Assembly (NCBI GenBank): GCA_003135315.1
Contig: PLBD01000322.1
Coordinates: forward strand, 732 to 8,108
Reading direction: 5' to 3'
Length of the DNA stretch: 7,377 bases
Origin: Acidobacteriaceae bacterium
GTDB lineage: Bacteria > Acidobacteriota > Terriglobia > Terriglobales > Acidobacteriaceae
The notes beneath the pieces are model-generated. The model did not search any database, was not told where the DNA came from, and saw only the letters and a program-made list of their open reading frames with translations. Shown one piece after another: positions 1 to 5,169 of this stretch. The translations under genes were made by a program, and so were the position numbers. Every line of letters begins with the position of its first letter. Position 1 is the first letter of the stretch.

Positions 1-745
1 CCGTGCGCTGGCCCGCGATGGCATGATCGGACGCGGTTCCGTGCACCTGCACGCCCCGCACTCGCAGCCTCTTGCCGCCGGGATGCAACTGTACTTCGTG
101 ATCCTTGTGGATCGTCCCCGAAATCAGCGTGCCAGTCACGACCGTGCCAAAGCCCTTCATGGTGAAAACGCGGTCAATGGGCAGCCGGAAGACGGCAGCG
201 GAATCCTTCGCCGCAGTCTCGGCGGCCAGACGAGCGAGTTCCAGCTGTAACTGATCGAGTCCCGCGCCGGTCTTGGAGCTCACCGCGACGATGGGAGAAG
301 TTGCAGGATCGAGGAACGATCCTTTGAGGAAGTCCGCCACTTCCATCCTCACGACTTCAAGGGTTTCAGGATCGACCAGGTCAGACTTCGTCAGCACCGC
401 GATACCGCGCTGTATGGCCAGCAGGCGGCAGATGTCGAAGTGCTCGCGGGTCTGCGGCTTGATGGCCTCGTCAGCGGCGATAACCAGCAACACCAGATCG
501 ATGCCGCCGACACCGGCCAGCATGTTGCGCACAAAGCGCTCGTGTCCGGGAACATCAACAAAGCCGATGCGAATGGGCTCGCCGGCTGGGCCGGACAATT
601 CCAGGTTGGCAAAGCCGAGATCGATAGTGATGCCGCGCCGCTTCTCCTCGGCGAGGCGGTCGGGATCGATGCCGGTCAAAGCCCGCACCAGGGCGCTCTT
701 GCCGTGATCGATATGACCTGCGGTGCCCACGATAACGGACTTCAT
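1..745 (-). CDS. selB: Selenocysteine-specific translation elongation factor SelB (N-terminal 248 residues, truncated by window edge)
   Basis: SelB is the EF-Tu-like GTPase that brings Sec-tRNA(Sec) to the ribosome at UGA codons followed by a SECIS hairpin. The reading frame starts at ATG 745-743 and stays open to the left edge, so the C-terminal winged-helix SECIS-binding region is outside the window. Visible GTPase motifs are the P-loop GHIDHGKS (residues 10-17), the switch region KRRGITIDLGF (35-45), DVPGHE (64-69) and TKSD (119-122). TKSD, rather than the NKxD of EF-Tu, is common in SelB. After the G domain comes the start of domain 2, with a MKGFGTVVTGTLISG stretch typical of SelB/EF-Tu beta-barrels. 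No convincing Shine-Dalgarno sequence precedes the ATG. The gene diverges from the tonB-like gene. Other sel genes are not visible. The identity is very secure; EF-Tu and EF1A are excluded by the short switch region and the lack of NKxD. Confidence 0.96.
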   Translation of the reverse strand, partial: MKSVIVGTAGHIDHGKSALVRALTGIDPDRLAEEKRRGITIDLGFANLELSGPAGEPIRIGFVDVPGHERFVRNMLAGVGGIDLVLLVIAADEAIKPQTREHFDICRLLAIQRGIAVLTKSDLVDPETLEVVRMEVADFLKGSFLDPATSPIVAVSSKTGAGLDQLQLELARLAAETAAKDSAAVFRLPIDRVFTMKGFGTVVTGTLISGTIHKDHEVQLHPGGKRLRVRGVQVHGTASDHAIAGQRT

Positions 746-950
746 AATCTACAGTTTACCGGAGAGTTTCTGGAACTCTTGACGCCCGACTGCGGAATGA
801 CTTTAAGGAGCGGCTTGTGCGAAAATAGAAGCAGAAACTAGCTAGAAGCTCCCGGGTTTACTACGGTTGCGCCATCCTCAAGAGGCTTTGCCTTCACCGG
901 TCGAGGGGCGTCTAATGTATTTGAACTCTCGGCGTATTTGATCCAGACGG
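746..950. promoter_or_regulatory. Divergent intergenic region between selB and the tonB-like gene
   Basis: This 205-base spacer must carry the promoters for both diverging genes. On the + strand TTGACG (779-784) is followed after 17 bases by TTTAAG (802-807), a moderate sigma70-type match that would place a start near 814 and give a leader of about 140 bases before the tonB-like gene. A 6-bp dyad, AGAGTT/AACTCT (763-768 and 774-779), lies in the selB leader next to this -35 element. CTAGCTAG (838-845) is a short palindrome. No clear promoter for selB was recognised on the - strand. Confidence 0.4.
903..941 (+). promoter_or_regulatory. Leader ORF (8 codons) with its own ribosome site upstream of the tonB-like gene
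   Basis: GAGGGG (903-908) sits six bases before ATG 915-917, which opens an eight-codon frame encoding MYLNSRRI and ending in TGA 939-941. The frame is the same as that of the tonB-like gene, whose ATG lies nine bases after this stop and has no Shine-Dalgarno of its own. Ribosomes loaded at the strong site could terminate and reinitiate at 951, so this may be a coupling or attenuating leader. It could equally be chance; a peptide this short cannot be tested by composition. Confidence 0.35.
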
Positions 951-2051
951 ATGGCATCAATCCTGACACCACCAGACAGGCCAACACCTCTTCCCCCGCG
1001 GGAAGACGGACAGCTTGCGCTGTGGGAAGGCGGCACGCTGCTCGACGCCGAGCTCACCCCGCACCTGCTGATCCAGCTGGAGGACGATCTGGAACGCTCG
1101 CGCATGCGCGAGGCGGCCTGGATCTCGGTGGTCGTCCACTTGATGGTCGTCATTTTTCTGCTCATGTCGCCCAAGCTGTTTCCTGCCATGGGAGTCGTCC
1201 TTACTACTCCGGCCGACTTGCTCCGCAACCAGCAGATGACGTACATCGACCTTCCGCCCGACCTGCAGAAGGAGCCGAAGAGGGCGCCGAAGACGGACGT
1301 GTTGTCGGACAAGAACCGAATCGCAGAAAGCCGGCATCCCACGCTGGACAAGAAGACACTGGAGGAATTAAAGCGCGCGGGTCCGCCGAAGATCCCGTCG
1401 GCTCCGGCCCAAGGGGCGCAAAATGCGCCATCAGCGCAGCAGGCGCAACCACAGCCGGCACCGCCAAACTCGGCGCAGGGCCAGGAGATGGCGCAGCTCC
1501 AGCCAGCCACCCCTCAGGACAATCCCAGGCTGCCGCAGCAGCAGCAAGGCACGCCGAAATTTCCCGGCAATCTGGCAGGCGTGATGTCGCCGGGCTCATC
1601 GATTGAGCAGGCGGCCCGCGCGGTCGCGGCGCGTCGCGGTAGCGGCAGTTATGGAGGCGGCGGAGACTACGGCGCCGGCCCCGGCGGAACCGCGCGCGCG
1701 CAGGGCAATCTGGAGGTTCTGTCCGATACCCAGGGCGTAGACTTTGGCCCCTACCTGTCGCGAGTTCTTCAAGCGGTGAAGATGAACTGGTATAACCTGA
1801 TCCCCGAAGAAGCGCGCGCTCCTCTGTTGAAGAGGGGGAAAGTTTCGATTGAATTCGTCATTACGAAAGACGGTAAGGTCGAGGGGATGAACTTACGTTC
1901 GCCCTCAGGCGATGTTGCCCTTGATCGCGCCGCGTGGGGCGGCATCACGGCTTCGAACCCCTTCGCTCCATTGCCCTCCGAATTCCACGCGCCCTACATT
2001 GCGTTGCGCTTCCACTTCTACTACAACCCGGCCAAAGGCGAAATCGAATAG
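951..2051 (+). CDS. TonB/TolA-like energy-transducing envelope protein
   Basis: This 366-residue protein has the architecture of TonB-family proteins. A cytoplasmic N-terminus (1-55) is rich in acidic residues. One membrane helix spans about 56-73 (WISVVVHLMVVIFLLM). A long periplasmic linker (about 100-250) is rich in Pro, Gln, Ala and Lys, with a QQQQ tract (196-199) and a Gly/Tyr/Ser-rich patch (230-246). The C-terminal globular domain (about 263-360) includes KRGKVSIEFVITKDGKV, the typical beta hairpin of TonB C-terminal domains. Such proteins couple inner-membrane proton-motive force to outer-membrane processes, usually with ExbB/ExbD or TolQ/TolR, none of which is in the window. ATG 951 is the first possible start, because an in-frame TGA lies at 939-941. 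It is 21 bases ahead of the next gene, probably in one operon with it and miaA. The transported substrate cannot be inferred. A TolA-type role in envelope integrity is an alternative. Confidence 0.85.
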   Translation: MASILTPPDRPTPLPPREDGQLALWEGGTLLDAELTPHLLIQLEDDLERSRMREAAWISVVVHLMVVIFLLMSPKLFPAMGVVLTTPADLLRNQQMTYIDLPPDLQKEPKRAPKTDVLSDKNRIAESRHPTLDKKTLEELKRAGPPKIPSAPAQGAQNAPSAQQAQPQPAPPNSAQGQEMAQLQPATPQDNPRLPQQQQGTPKFPGNLAGVMSPGSSIEQAARAVAARRGSGSYGGGGDYGAGPGGTARAQGNLEVLSDTQGVDFGPYLSRVLQAVKMNWYNLIPEEARAPLLKRGKVSIEFVITKDGKVEGMNLRSPSGDVALDRAAWGGITASNPFAPLPSEFHAPYIALRFHFYYNPAKGEIE

Positions 2052-2072
2052 AGCCACGAGTAGAATTGTCCT

Positions 2073-2252
2073 GTGCATGACCAGCAAGATGGCGCGAGTC
2101 CGCTTCGTCCCCAGGAACGCGAGCTTCAGTTGCAGCAGCGTCAGCGGACACGCGACCGCAGGAAGTTGATAGGCTCATCCGCCATCGCGCTCTTCATTCT
2201 GGTGCTGGCATTTATCCGGTTCGGTAAGAGCATTCCCTGGGGCGCACGATGA
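2073..2252 (+). CDS. Small single-pass membrane protein, 59 residues, GTG start, function unknown
   Basis: A GTG at 2073 opens a 59-residue frame ending in TGA 2250-2252, filling the gap between the tonB-like gene and miaA. The first 32 residues are very hydrophilic, with a Gln/Arg/Glu-rich stretch (RPQERELQLQQRQRTRDRRK, residues 12-31) that probably forms a charged helix. A hydrophobic segment follows at about 33-48 (IGSSAIALFILVLAFI), then a short basic tail ending in PWGAR. The dense positive charge before the membrane segment predicts an N-in orientation. No good Shine-Dalgarno is seen; the spacing of 21 bases from the upstream stop suggests coupling. The composition is protein-like and unlike that of an antisense frame, and the frame ends exactly where miaA initiation begins. 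I do not recognise a named family. The start could instead lie at an internal codon, but the membrane segment would be kept. Confidence 0.7.
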   Translation: MHDQQDGASPLRPQERELQLQQRQRTRDRRKLIGSSAIALFILVLAFIRFGKSIPWGAR

Positions 2253-2272
2253 CAGCCCAACCGACGCGATGA
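2249..2272 (+). other. Seven-codon coupling ORF linking the small membrane protein to miaA
   Basis: The bases ATGA at 2249-2252 overlap the stop of the small membrane gene with a new ATG. The frame runs MTAQPTR and ends in TGA 2270-2272, which again overlaps the miaA start as ATGA (2269-2272). Neither ATG has a Shine-Dalgarno sequence. The arrangement could pass terminating ribosomes on to miaA by two successive reinitiation steps. It may also be chance, since ATGA overlaps are frequent in compact operons. Confidence 0.3.
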
Positions 2273-3246
2273 CTTCATCTTCGCAGTCTGAGCCGCTGCT
2301 GGCGGTCATTCTGGGGCCGACGGCGTCGGGAAAATCGGCGCTGGCGCTCGACCTGGCGCAGCGCTTCGCGGGCGAGATCGTAAGCTGCGATTCGGTAGCG
2401 GTTTATCGCGGCTTGGAGATTGGTACGGCCAAGCCCACGCGTGACGAACGAACGCTCGTTCCCCATCACTTGCTTGACGTCTCTTATCCGGATGAGCCGC
2501 TTACGGCCGGTGAGTATTCCCGTCGAGCGAGGGCCGCTATCGATGCCATCGTCCAGCGCGGCAGACTTCCCATTGTTGTCGGCGGCACTGGTTTATATCT
2601 TCGTGCGCTGCTTGAGGGGCTGTTTCCCGGGCCGCAACGCTCAGAGGAATTGAGAGCGCGATTGCGTCGGCGGGCAGCAAGGTTTGGTTCGCCCTATCTG
2701 CACCGAATACTGAGGCGCCTCGATCCTGTGGCGGCGGCGAAGGTCCACGCCAACGACGCACCCAAGCTGATCCGCGCTGTCGAGGTCTGCCTGGCTTCGC
2801 GCTCGCGGATGAGCGAATTGTGGCGGCAACGCGGGAACGACCCGCTGCGCGGCTTTCGTGTTCTGCGAATTGGCCTGAATCCGCCTCGTGAAAAGCTATA
2901 CGACCGCATCAACACTCGGGCGCGGAAGATGTTCGACGATGGTCTGGTGGAAGAAACGGAGACGCTGCTCGGCCGATACGGACGGCAAAACAACGTGACG
3001 GCACTCGACTCGCTTGGGTATCGGCAGGCGACGCAGTTCCTTCGGGGCGAGCTCACGTTAGAGCAGGCGATCGCCGCGGCGCAACAGGGCCATCGCAATT
3101 ATGCCAAGCGGCAGATGACGTGGTTTCGCCGCGAGCCGGACGTTGCGTGGCTGGCGGGTTTTGGAGATGATCCCGCTATTGCGCAACAGGCTGCCCAACT
3201 TGTGTCGACACATAGTTCCCGGCATCCGCCCGCCGAGCGATTCTGA
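2269..3246 (+). CDS. miaA: tRNA dimethylallyltransferase MiaA
   Basis: MiaA transfers the dimethylallyl group from DMAPP to N6 of A37 in tRNAs that read codons starting with U, the first step towards ms2i6A. The 325-residue length is normal for the family. Visible signatures are the P-loop GPTASGKS (16-23), the motif DSVAVYRGLEIGTAKP (41-56) carrying the conserved catalytic Asp41, PHHLLD (65-70), TAGEY (79-83), and VVGGTGLYLRALLEGLF (103-119). The later tRNA-binding part contains the conserved ALDSLGYRQ and NYAKRQMTWFRRE stretches. The start at ATG 2269 places the P-loop at the usual distance from the N-terminus. There is no Shine-Dalgarno; initiation is probably coupled to the preceding small frames. 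The last 25 residues (STHSSRHPPAERF end) are a low-conservation tail. An hfq gene, often next to miaA in other phyla, does not follow here. Confidence 0.97.
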   Translation: MTSSSQSEPLLAVILGPTASGKSALALDLAQRFAGEIVSCDSVAVYRGLEIGTAKPTRDERTLVPHHLLDVSYPDEPLTAGEYSRRARAAIDAIVQRGRLPIVVGGTGLYLRALLEGLFPGPQRSEELRARLRRRAARFGSPYLHRILRRLDPVAAAKVHANDAPKLIRAVEVCLASRSRMSELWRQRGNDPLRGFRVLRIGLNPPREKLYDRINTRARKMFDDGLVEETETLLGRYGRQNNVTALDSLGYRQATQFLRGELTLEQAIAAAQQGHRNYAKRQMTWFRREPDVAWLAGFGDDPAIAQQAAQLVSTHSSRHPPAERF

Positions 3247-3265
3247 GCGGTCGGGCGGCACCGCT
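3246..3265 (+). terminator. Weak hairpin just after miaA
   Basis: AGCGGT (3246-3251) pairs with ACCGCT (3260-3265) around an eight-base loop and overlaps the last base of the miaA stop. There is no T-tract after it, so intrinsic termination would be poor. It may act with Rho or simply be a 3'-end stabilising hairpin. Confidence 0.25.
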
Positions 3266-3330
3266 TCAAGGGAACCTACCGCACGCAAGATTCGTATCAA
3301 TAGAACAGCGGAGAACCGGATTCAGATGCG

Positions 3331-3339
3331 TGTGATAAT
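3331..3339 (+). promoter_or_regulatory. Candidate extended -10 promoter for the lipoprotein gene
   Basis: TGTGATAAT (3331-3339) fits an extended -10 element (TGn followed by GATAAT, five of six to TATAAT). No recognisable -35 lies 16-18 bases upstream, which is tolerated for extended -10 promoters. A start near 3346 would give a leader of about 92 bases. Confidence 0.4.
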
Positions 3340-3426
3340 TGCCACAGAGAGCATACTCTCCGATGCACGATCGATTCGAAAAGCAGCCTGGGGCCGGATT
3401 CCAAACGCGAAGTATTGAGTTTCAGC

Positions 3427-3431
3427 GGAGG
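3427..3431 (+). promoter_or_regulatory. Shine-Dalgarno of the lipoprotein gene (decides the start)
   Basis: GGAGG lies six bases before ATG 3438. It is the strongest ribosome site in the window and selects this ATG over the in-frame upstream ATG at 3339. The choice also places the lipoprotein signal peptide directly at the N-terminus. Confidence 0.85.
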
Positions 3432-3437
3432 ACCACA

Positions 3438-4013
3438 ATGAAGAGCGGGGTCACAAGAGCATTGTTGGCGACCGTGATCGCAGGCATGACGTTGCTGTTG
3501 GGCGCGTGCAGCATCAGCGTTGATGATAAAGACAAGAAGAACGAGAAGGTGGACATCAAGACCCCGTTTGCCGATCTGAAGGTGGATGGCAGCGACAAGG
3601 CAGCCGACAACGGGATACCGATATATCCAGGCGCGCACCTGCGTCCCGCCGACAACGGCGACAATCATTCAGCGAACATCAGCATCGGCGCGGCCGGCTT
3701 CGGGCTGAAGGTCATCGCCGCCGAGTACGAGACCAACGATTCGCCGGACAAAGTGAAAGCATTTTACGAAGATAAGATGAAGTCATTCGGGACCATCCTG
3801 GTGTGTAACGGCCACAGCGGCGGCTCGGATGTGCACATCTCGCACCACGACGATGACAAGAAGCTCAGCTGCTCTGATACCAGCGGCAACGGCTGGGAGA
3901 TCAAGGTTGGCAGCAGCGACAACCAGCATCTGGTGTCGATCGAGCCCAATGGCTCGGGCACGCGCTTCGGCACAGTCTTCATACAAACGCGGGGCAAGCA
4001 GGACACTCTATAG
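3438..4013 (+). CDS. Putative lipoprotein with PIYPGA motif, function unknown
   Basis: The 191-residue product begins with a clear type II signal peptide: basic residues K2 and R7, a hydrophobic stretch (8-21) and the lipobox LGAC (21-24), so lipidation at Cys24 is expected. Residue 25 is Ser, not Asp, which in proteobacterial rules would favour outer-membrane sorting. The mature part starts with a charged, Lys/Asp-rich tether (29-56). A globular domain follows with GIPIYPGAHLRP (59-70) and a DSPDKVKAFYEDKMKSFG helix (101-118). Two later cysteines, C123 and C145, could form a disulfide. HISHHDDDKK (133-142) is a polar, His/Asp-rich patch that might bind metal, though this is speculation. The pairing of a YPGA motif with a DSPDKVxxFYxxKM helix recalls uncharacterised acidobacterial secreted proteins. 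No enzyme motif is recognised. The gene appears to be monocistronic, with its own promoter and a following hairpin. Confidence 0.85.
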   Translation: MKSGVTRALLATVIAGMTLLLGACSISVDDKDKKNEKVDIKTPFADLKVDGSDKAADNGIPIYPGAHLRPADNGDNHSANISIGAAGFGLKVIAAEYETNDSPDKVKAFYEDKMKSFGTILVCNGHSGGSDVHISHHDDDKKLSCSDTSGNGWEIKVGSSDNQHLVSIEPNGSGTRFGTVFIQTRGKQDTL

Positions 4014-4019
4014 ACGCAA

Positions 4020-4054
4020 CGGCAACCATCTTTCCCGGAACCGTTGCCGATTTT
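4020..4054 (+). terminator. Probable terminator hairpin after the lipoprotein gene
   Basis: CGGCAAC (4020-4026) pairs perfectly with GTTGCCG (4043-4049) around a 16-base loop, followed by ATTTTC. It starts six bases after the stop codon. The large loop and short T-run make it a modest intrinsic terminator. Confidence 0.45.
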
Positions 4055-4060
4055 CAGAAA

Positions 4061-4076
4061 TGTTCCACGTGGAACA
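4061..4076. promoter_or_regulatory. parS: parS chromosome-partitioning site (ParB binding)
   Basis: TGTTCCACGTGGAACA is an exact match to the conserved 16-base bacterial parS consensus TGTTnCACGTGnAACA. This C/G variant is known as a functional ParB site in pseudomonads. The flanking AAA/TTT extend it to a 22-base perfect palindrome (4058-4079). parS sites nucleate ParB spreading and load SMC, and they normally cluster near the replication origin. The site lies in a non-coding spacer and no parA or parB is visible. The T-run at 4077-4081 gives it some likeness to an intrinsic terminator, but a perfect palindrome without a loop and with the exact consensus makes parS the better reading. Confidence 0.85.
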
Positions 4077-4079
4077 TTT

Positions 4080-4094
4080 TTCCCGATACGGGAA
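4080..4094. repeat. Short dyad abutting parS
   Basis: TTCCCG (4080-4085) and CGGGAA (4089-4094) form a 6-bp inverted repeat around the triplet ATA, directly adjoining the 22-base parS palindrome. It may be a hairpin that aids termination or an operator half-pair. No function is assigned. Confidence 0.35.
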
Positions 4095-4121
4095 TCACTC
4101 GCGAAAATTCACCGCCCGTCC

Positions 4122-4150
4122 TTGACAAACCGCTGCGCTTGCAGATTTTT
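4122..4150 (+). promoter_or_regulatory. Candidate promoter for the zinc-ribbon gene
   Basis: TTGACA (4122-4127) is a perfect -35 hexamer. The best -10 at 16-17 bases is GATTTT (4144-4149), only three of six to consensus. The leader to GTG 4236 would be about 80 bases. The strong -35 and weak -10 would suit an activated promoter. Confidence 0.35.
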
Positions 4151-4167
4151 TGCTGGCGATTGACTAC

Positions 4168-4223
4168 TTGCAACTGGTCGCTGCCTGCTGACCTCCAGTT
4201 GCTAATTGTTCGCTGCTTGCTGT
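4168..4223 (+). repeat. Imperfect direct repeat overlapping an 8-bp dyad upstream of the zinc-ribbon gene
   Basis: Two copies of a unit of about 24 bases, starting TTGC and sharing TCGCTGC and TGCTG, begin at 4168 and 4199, a 31-base period, with about 20 of 24 positions equal and one inserted base. The same stretch holds a perfect inverted repeat, GCAACTGG (4170-4177) and CCAGTTGC (4195-4202), with a 17-base loop. In the leader RNA this would form a hairpin about 33 bases before the proposed start. It may be an operator, an RNA structure or a local duplication. Confidence 0.4.
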
Positions 4224-4235
4224 AACTTTCGGCAA

Positions 4236-4958
4236 GTGGAACATCCCTGTTATCGCTGCCAAGCCGAGATCGCCGAGGGGACTGCCTTCTGCCCGCACTG
4301 CGGCGCGCCGCAGATTCGCGTCATTCCTCCTGAAGGCGAGCCCCAGTGGACACCGGGGTCAACACCCGACGCCTCCGCGCAAGCGCCGCCGCCTCTGCCC
4401 ACGGCCCAGCCATCTTCGATGTGGTCGCCGAGTGCCCCCTACCCGCCGCTCCCCACTGCCATTCGCTGGGACCTGGCGTGGAAAGGAGCCTTGCTGAGCG
4501 GGGTAGGCGCCGCAGTCCTCTCGGCCATTCCCATCGTCTCGGTGGGTTGCTGCCTCTGGATGCTCGGCGCCGGAGCGCTTTCCGTCTCGCTCTATCAGAA
4601 GCGCGCGCCGGAGACCCTGATCACTCCCGGCATGGGCATGAAGCTCGGCGCGCTCGCCGGCCTATTTGGCTTTATGGTCAATTCGGTTGTGTCGACCGTC
4701 TCGTTCCTCACCCTGCGTTCCCGCGGCGATTTTCGCCACGCCATGGAACAGCAGATGCAGAAGCAGATGGCCGCCAACCCCGATCCCAAGGTGCAGGAAA
4801 TGATGCAGCGCATGCTCGACTGGATGACCACCCCTCAGGGTGCGGCCACCATGATCGTGTTCTTCCTGCTCATCATGGGAGTGGTTTTCGTTTTGATCAC
4901 CGCGGCCGGCGGCGCGCTGGGAGCCTCCATGTTTCGTCGCCGCCGCGAGTTCCGCTAG
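4236..4958 (+). CDS. Zinc-ribbon domain multi-pass membrane protein, function unknown
   Basis: The 240-residue product starts with a zinc ribbon formed by CYRC (5-8) and CPHC (19-22), ending GAPQIRV. A Pro/Ser/Ala-rich linker (30-75) follows. There are about four membrane segments: roughly 84-102 and 103-120 as a hairpin, 134-158, and 204-232. Between the last two lies a Met/Gln-rich amphipathic stretch (169-197: MEQQMQKQM, MMQRMLDWM) likely to be a helix. The C-terminus is strongly basic (FRRRREFR), consistent with a cytoplasmic end. I chose GTG 4236 because it puts the ribbon at the very N-terminus, as is usual for such proteins. An in-frame TTG at 4206 would add ten residues, and neither start has a good Shine-Dalgarno. 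It converges on chrA. Zinc-ribbon plus membrane-helix proteins are common in Acidobacteriota and are mostly uncharacterised. Confidence 0.8.
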   Translation: MEHPCYRCQAEIAEGTAFCPHCGAPQIRVIPPEGEPQWTPGSTPDASAQAPPPLPTAQPSSMWSPSAPYPPLPTAIRWDLAWKGALLSGVGAAVLSAIPIVSVGCCLWMLGAGALSVSLYQKRAPETLITPGMGMKLGALAGLFGFMVNSVVSTVSFLTLRSRGDFRHAMEQQMQKQMAANPDPKVQEMMQRMLDWMTTPQGAATMIVFFLLIMGVVFVLITAAGGALGASMFRRRREFR

Positions 4959-5169
4959 ACACGACCCGTCGCTGCGCGCTTGGCGGGATTACTTGTGGGA
5001 TGGGATGTTACGCCAACTGAAATTGCCCGACATGCCTCCAAACTCTGGACGGCGCCACAATCCATGAGTTTCATGACCACAAAGGGTTTATCGTTACCTA
5101 TCTGGCGGATCTTCCCCCAAACAGACTCCTGGCCCCATCTTCGCCGCCGAAGAGTTTGAGGCCGATTTC
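4959..5169. other. Convergent intergenic spacer between the zinc-ribbon gene and chrA
   Basis: This 211-base spacer lies where two genes converge. The only structured element I see is a 6-bp hairpin, TCTTCG (5138-5143) and CGAAGA (5148-5153) with a four-base loop. It is followed by GTTTG on the + strand and G-rich sequence on the - strand, so it is at best a weak terminator. Short open frames cross the spacer but none has a start with a ribosome site or a recognisable product. Confidence 0.4.

Noticed and set aside
273..841. Rightward open frames of 130-145 codons near the left end
   Set aside because: They lie opposite selB, whose GTPase motifs are unmistakable; their translations are Arg/Ser/Pro-rich shadow sequence without domains.
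915..956. TGA 939-941 as a selenocysteine codon giving an N-terminally extended TonB-like protein, tempting because selB lies next door
   Set aside because: The following sequence offers only a 4-bp stem (GGAT 949-952, ATCC 960-963), far too weak for a SECIS element. The flanking residues resemble no redox motif.
1530..1548. CAG-rich stretch as a microsatellite
   Set aside because: It is a short Gln-coding tract in the low-complexity periplasmic linker, ordinary for TonB-like proteins.
878..1606. Open frames on both strands of over 200 codons overlapping the start of the tonB-like gene
   Set aside because: Their composition is that of GC-rich shadows, and they cross the well-formed membrane segment and Pro/Gln linker of the tonB-like frame.
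3247..3437. tRNA or small RNA gene in the spacer after miaA
   Set aside because: No cloverleaf arms or T-loop pattern could be built; a promoter and leader for the lipoprotein explain the region.
4058..4081. The palindrome with trailing TTTTT as an ordinary intrinsic terminator
   Set aside because: It has no natural loop, is rather AT-rich at the base, and matches the parS consensus exactly; a separate hairpin right after the stop codon already suits termination.
4346..5020. A 224-codon rightward frame overlapping the zinc-ribbon gene
   Set aside because: It has Arg/His/Gly-rich nonsense composition; the alternative frame has paired CxxC motifs and membrane helices.
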